Source of the DNA: Epiperipatus broadwayi
Taxonomy: Eukaryota; Onychophora; Udeonychophora; Euonychophora; Peripatidae
Reading direction: 5' to 3'
Length of the DNA stretch: 64,000 nucleotides
Assembly (NCBI GenBank): GCA_028023455.1
Contig: JAQFVV010000443.1
Span: 62,001-126,000 of the forward strand
The translations under genes were made by a program, and so were the position numbers. This document shows, piece after piece, positions 59,130-64,000 of this stretch (its first letter is position 1; each line of letters starts with the position of its first letter). Below the pieces are notes generated by a model. The model worked only from the letters and a program-made list of their open reading frames with translations, made no database searches and had not been told where the DNA came from.

Positions 59130-60760
59130 ATGTTGTGAATAAAATTAATAATATATTTATTGCTATTTTTTAAAGTTAACAGCAATTTATAATTGATTTA
59201 CTGATATTTTTTAATATTAACAAGTAAACCATATTCGATGCAGTTACAAGATAACTATGCCACTGAAAATGTATAATAAAAAAATTTATGGCTGCTAATC
59301 TGGATGTCTGGGATTATCCCACAATATCTTTTAAAGTTATGTTCTATAATATTTCATTACATTTTTACATGTAAAGATGCAAAAGAAATATTAAATTTTG
59401 ATGTTTTTTTGTGGCACATTGGACAGTTTAGTGTGTTCAGCTTTTATTTTTAAGTCAGAGACAATCTACTTTTAGTGAAAACATTGATTATGAATACATA
59501 CAAACAAATTTATATATATATATATATCACATTCTCAAAACTATCATCTTTTTATAAGCTTTAGTTAGAGGTTTTTTTTTCTTTTCCAAGTTTCAATTTT
59601 TCATCTAATCTATATTATTTTCAATCATTAACTTTATTAATCCTTCTTGAATTATTCTTCTAAAATTTTTTAAAATACAAAATATTAACTGGTTAAAATG
59701 TTTTAATTACAGTGAAGCAGCTGGAAAAGAAATTAAGGCATAGCTATTTCAATCACATAAATTAGATCTTAAAAAAAAAAAAATTCAAAAATTCTTTGAT
59801 AAATGGGCGAACAGAAATTCAGCTGTAGATATTGAATCTAATATAATTATCTTCACTGTTCAGTAAGTCTTCTATATCCATAATCCAATTATTTTAAATG
59901 GTTATTTTGCTTTTATAATTACTATTATCACTTCCCTATGTAAAATAAATTATAAACATTATATCAATTGTATGGAGAAGACTATATAAAAATGGCTATT
60001 ACTACAAATTCATAGAAAACTTTTCATTTTGATGTACAATCAGAATAACAAGGCAAGGCTGGTCTCATTGTGATTATTTATCATGCAGACTCTTTTTTAA
60101 AATTCAAATACAACCTTTAATAATATTATTGCATTCTTCCAAAATGAATTATTACAAAATACATTTTATAAAACATAGCAACAATTATTTGGGAGAAGAA
60201 AACTAACAATTTTGATTGCAATGATAATATAAAAAGGATCTCAGAACAAATCCAATAGTTCCATAAAGAAAAAAAAACTTTAAAAATGTCTGGTATCAGA
60301 TTTTGTATTTTTAAATAACTGACTGCCAACTTGGAATAGCAATTAAATAGCTCAGATGCAGCTATCATTTAATTTATTGATAGTATGACTATCAGAATGT
60401 AGAATGATAAGATCTTTAAAAGCCAACACATAAATAGCTAATTTATTGGAAAATAAGTTTTTGATAGAAATATTATAACATTTAAGCAATTTTTCTTAAA
60501 TATAAATTTGCCTTATTAAATTAACTTGATAAAAACATAACTTTTTTCTAACAATGTCCATTGTGATATTGAAAGCAGATTACTTTACAGGAAATAAAAA
60601 TGATGAATGATGTATTTTTAATTTACAGCAAATAATGAATATTTTTTGATTATAAATTTAATTTTTCTATGATTTTTTATTTATTTATTATCATAACTAA
60701 AAAACAAACCAACATATCTTTTATTGGGTATATTAAAAACAATTTATTAACGATATATAT
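59130..60760. other. AT-rich stretch, nothing recognised
   Basis: TA microsatellite at about 59,512. No family resemblance in any frame. Confidence 0.5.
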
Positions 60761-60763
60761 ATA

Positions 60764-61885
60764 CACCTGGGTCTCGTTTTACACAATAGATAGGTTCCTC
60801 AGAAAACACGCGCAAATGAAATCGCGCAAAAATAGACGTAACTTACATTGAAAAAGAGGGGATGCGGTCTGTGATTTTTCAAAATTCGCGTAAGAGCAAA
60901 GCACCAACGTAAAATTACTTTAAAATTCGTGCAAAAAAAAAAATAAGGAAATAAAATATGACTAATAAAAAATTTCAAATTTGAAAAAAATTGATACAAG
61001 ACAAACTTTTTTTAACTATAATATTTAATTTTACTCAAAATAATATATTTTTATGCATAATTTACAGTACAGTAATTTACATTTTTTTATACACGTTTTA
61101 ATTATTATCGCTATTTGCTGAAAAACACATTCGTTTGCACTCTCATGTCGTGTTAATGGTTTTCTGTTGACAACGTAATTAGTAATTAATCTTTGAGACG
61201 ATGATTTTATTAATTGTTTATGAGCTTAGACTTATGATAATAAAAAGACATTTATTCACCACTGCTGGGAAAAATTTAATTAAAACAACTAAAAATAAAA
61301 TTCTTATTTTTGTCTTTAATTTTTTAATTTTCAATTCCGTTTAAAAATCAAATTTCGTTTTACATCACATTAATTTCAAGTCACCGTAAGTAATTTTTAA
61401 ATTGTTAATTACAATTAAAAATCAGATTTTAATTTTTAATTGTCAAATTTAATTGTGCCCACTGCTATTACTCACCTCTTAAAAATAAACTTGCGGACAC
61501 TAAATGATTAATAATTGATTGCGTTCTTTTTTAAAAAAGCAAAAACAGAATGTGATTTAAAATGCAAAATTAACACGCACAATGTTTGAACAAATTTACA
61601 TTATAATCTTGTAAAATTTAATGTGTGTATACATAAAATGTGGAAATCATGATTTTAATTTCATTATTGCATAAAATCTTACTATTATAAAGCACTGAAA
61701 ATATTGAAATTACTAAGATGAAAGTCGAATTCCAATAATGTGCTATTACTTTCAATATAACATAAGTGCACGAAATTTATTATTTAAAGTAATAGCGCAT
61801 TATCGGAGTTCAACTTCCGGTGAAACATGAATCGCGTAACTTCAAAATCGTGTTAAATAAGTCTGCGTAAAAAGAGACCCAGGCG
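60764..61885. mobile_element. pogo/Tigger-like non-autonomous element
   Basis: Flanked by TA. The left end is CACCTGGGTCTCGTTTTACA and the right end on the minus strand CGCCTGGGTCTCTTTTTACG. Subterminal regions carry GATAGGTTCC and AATCGCGCAAAAATAGACG, the style of pogo/Tigger termini. It is about 1.12 kb with no transposase frame. A second copy of the left part lies at 12,991. A smaller inverted repeat (61,722-61,816) is nested near the right end. Confidence 0.75.
61722..61816. repeat. nested foldback of about 95 bp
   Basis: AAGTCGAATTCCAATAATGT and GCTATTACTTT at the left are inverted at the right (AAAGTAATAGCGCATTATCG, GAGTTCAACTT), with a 33-bp loop. It is likely a tiny MITE or an internal palindrome of the host element. 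Confidence 0.75.
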
Positions 61886-62590
61886 TAATTTTAAATATAT
61901 GATTTTTTTTTTCACTAAAAATTTAACATTTCAAAAAGGATCAGAGAATGTATTTACCAAAAAATGTTATCATGAAATCAAAAACAACACTAAATATTAC
62001 CATTTTATTGTGGTTATAAAATAAGTCTTAAATTTTCACATCAAGTAGAAAATATATTCTTTATAGACAGTTCTTTATTCAGAGAAGTCTGGCATAAGAA
62101 AATCTGCCACATATTAAGAATAGATCGAAGCTTTTACAAAAAAATCTATCGAAGTATATTTTCTTGTTAGACATTGAATACATATCTTATTTAAATAAAT
62201 AAAGCTATGATATGCACATATTAAAATGTTTCTTTATATACATTAAGTTTAGTATAGAGAATATACTTATATTTGAATATTAAATATATTTATTAAAATA
62301 TAAATTAACTGCATTTATAATTAGTTTTCACACTAATATTCTTGTGCATTTTGGAGATCAATACATTTTCATTGTGTTATATTATAAATTTGATTTAAAT
62401 GAATTTATCCGTTGTTAATTCTTTTAAGTGTTACTATTAATCTTTTCTATTTCATTAAAAAAAAATCTTACGTACTAAACAATTCTTCTACTTTATTTAT
62501 ATATTTGCATTAAAACTAAATTATCCCCCATTATCTTTTTTGAGTTTTCTTTATACTTTAATAATTAAATTTGTAAAGTGCATAGTCTAC

Positions 62591-62774
62591 ATAAAGTAAT
62601 ATATATTAAAGCTATAACCTTAAGACCATGCACTTGAAAAACGACAGTAGGGATCTCTACAAATCTTAACACATCTTTTTTAAATAAATCTTGTGTTACT
62701 ATTTGTAGAGATCCCTACTGTCGTTTTTCAAGCACATGGTCTTAAGATTATAGCCTTAATATATATTACTTTAT
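62591..62774. mobile_element. MITE with about 80-bp near-perfect arms
   Basis: ATAAAGTAATATATATTAA followed by CTTAAGACCATG, GAAAAACGACAGTAGGGATC and TCTACAAAT is repeated in inverse orientation on the right with only a few differences. A loop of about 30 bp separates the arms. Low divergence suggests recent insertion or strong folding. Confidence 0.88.
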
Positions 62775-62805
62775 ACTTTAATATAATTATTCTTATTTTC
62801 ATTTA

Positions 62806-63756
62806 CAGGCGGTCCTCGTGTATCTAATTGGTTCCTGAAATGTGTATGAAAGTTGAAACGTATGAAACTAGAGCATTATAAAAAAACAAAAAAATATCAA
62901 AGTGTTTTTAAAATATTTACTTTTTAATGAAGTGTATTAGCATATGCATAAATAACACTTTATTGGTTAGTATCTGGTGTTTCTTTTTTTTATAAATTTA
63001 TCAAGAGATAGTTGAATTGTATTCTTAATGGTATTCACAGATTAGTTCGACCACCAATATTGATTATGGATAATTCAGGACAATAAAATTCATTATATAT
63101 ATATATACAATACATTAATGCAATAATTATATATATATTAAAAAATTACACTTAATATCAGATTTTTTAAAAAGATATAATCCAATGCAATAATTAATTT
63201 ATTAATAAAGAAATAAATAAACTGACATTTAACTGCTTATGACACTTTTGACTTTCAATTTTGGCTAGGAAAATGTAAAAAAAAACCCTTCCTCCACCTT
63301 TTTTCATTTTCTATAGATTTAAAAATATTTTTTTCTTACAACTTTTTATTAAATTTATAGTCAAATGAGAAAAGAAGATGGGAGGAGGTTAAGTTTTAAT
63401 GTAAAAGAGGGCTTTTGTTTTCCTAGCAATAATTGAAAGACACAAGTGTCATAAACAAGTAAATGTCATTAATTTATTTTTTTATTAATAGATTAATTAT
63501 AGATAGGGTTATATGTTTTTAAAAAAATATGATAGTAAGTGTAATTTTTTTAAAAATAAATATAATTATTGCATTAATCTAATATATATATAATGAATTT
63601 TATTGTTGGAATTATCTGTAACCAATCTTGGTATCTGGGCTAATACGTAAGTACCCTCTTCTTTTTCTTTTCTTGATAAAGTTCTGTGACATGCTGTGTC
63701 TTTTTCTATTGTCCTTGTATGAAATAGTACATTGTATGAAAGTCGAGGACCTCCAG
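62806..63756. mobile_element. pogo/Tigger-like foldback element with long inner arms
   Basis: TA-flanked. The left end is CAGGCGGTCCTCGTG and the right end on the minus strand CTGGAGGTCCTCGAC, with AATTGGTTCC near the left end, as in Tigger-type termini. Inner arms of about 270 bp (about 63,068-63,335 and 63,350-63,622) are inverted copies sharing CAATAAAATTCATTATATAT, ATTAATGCAATAATTATAT, GACATTTA.CTG.TTATGACACTT and GGCTAGGAAAA/TTTTCCTAGC. No coding capacity. Confidence 0.78.
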
Positions 63757-64000
63757 TATTTGATTTCTTTCACGTTATGTCAAAAAAATTTTTTAATTCA
63801 GCATTAAATCCTTTAATAAATAATTTATTTAACTCTAAATTCTTTGAATCATTTTATTTATTTACCAAATATATTTTTATATCTTTGTTGACTAAATTAT
63901 AAATTTAATAGTTTTCTTTTATACACATTTTAATAAGACAATTTATAATTGTTATATCCCTTATTTATGTCTCATTATTTTTGTGCAATATACATTCTTT

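Noticed and set aside
1-64000. CRISPR arrays, bacterial operons, phage or plasmid features
   Set aside because: No regularly spaced short repeats, no prokaryotic gene structure; spliced KANSL2 exons and retroelements show a eukaryotic genome.

Overview
This is about 64 kb of very AT-rich (roughly three-quarters A+T) metazoan nuclear DNA, most likely from an arthropod with a large, transposon-rich genome. It is not bacterial: there are no operons, no dense ORFs and no ribosome-binding sites. Almost every long ORF in the window is chance or transposon debris.

The one host gene I can support is KANSL2 (NSL complex subunit 2; dgt1/NSL2 in Drosophila) on the minus strand. Four coding exons lie at 50,610-50,396, 27,780-27,666, 16,198-16,035 and 4,794-4,546. 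They are separated by introns of about 22.6, 11.5 and 11.2 kb. All four have AG acceptors and GT donors, and their codon phases join exactly (743 nt, about 247 codons). The 5' exons should lie beyond position 64,000 and the 3' exons before position 1. So the window is mainly KANSL2 introns filled with mobile DNA.

Left part (1-16 kb): a decayed LINE (3.1-4.5 kb), hAT fragments in both orientations (10.0-12.85 kb), one end of a pogo/Tigger-like element (12.99-13.43 kb), and a Ty3/Gypsy remnant (13.76-15.8 kb) with gag, zinc knuckles, an extra coiled-coil ORF, a polypurine tract and an LTR, but no pol. A MITE sits just beside KANSL2 exon 3 (16.28-16.47 kb).

Middle (18-35 kb): the richest part. 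Two old Penelope-like elements (PLEs) lie in opposite orientations (18.2-19.8 and 22.5-23.8 kb). An RTE endonuclease fragment follows at 24.8 kb. Next are about 440-bp repeats in tandem and inverted arrangement (25.2-26.8 and 33.4-34.4 kb), each carrying a hammerhead-ribozyme-like fold. A palindromic tRNA-headed repeat (26.9-27.5 kb) also has a hammerhead-like core. Then comes a head-to-head pair of PLE copies of a second clade, with reverse transcriptase and GIY-YIG endonuclease (28.3-31.2 kb). KANSL2 exon 2 sits in the middle of all this.

Right part (37-64 kb): a LINE C-terminal fragment nested in a hairpin-bearing repeat (37.4-38.5 kb), two RTE reverse-transcriptase fragments (39.2-40.5 kb plus; 57.4-58.2 kb minus), a CpG-rich island without ORFs (41-42.3 kb), a Merlin/IS1595-like DNA transposon (43.5-45.75 kb), a fresh tRNA-derived SINE with target-site duplication (51.3 kb), and three TIR elements near the end (60.76-63.76 kb), two of them pogo/Tigger-like. 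I judged homology by eye from motifs; no searches were run.
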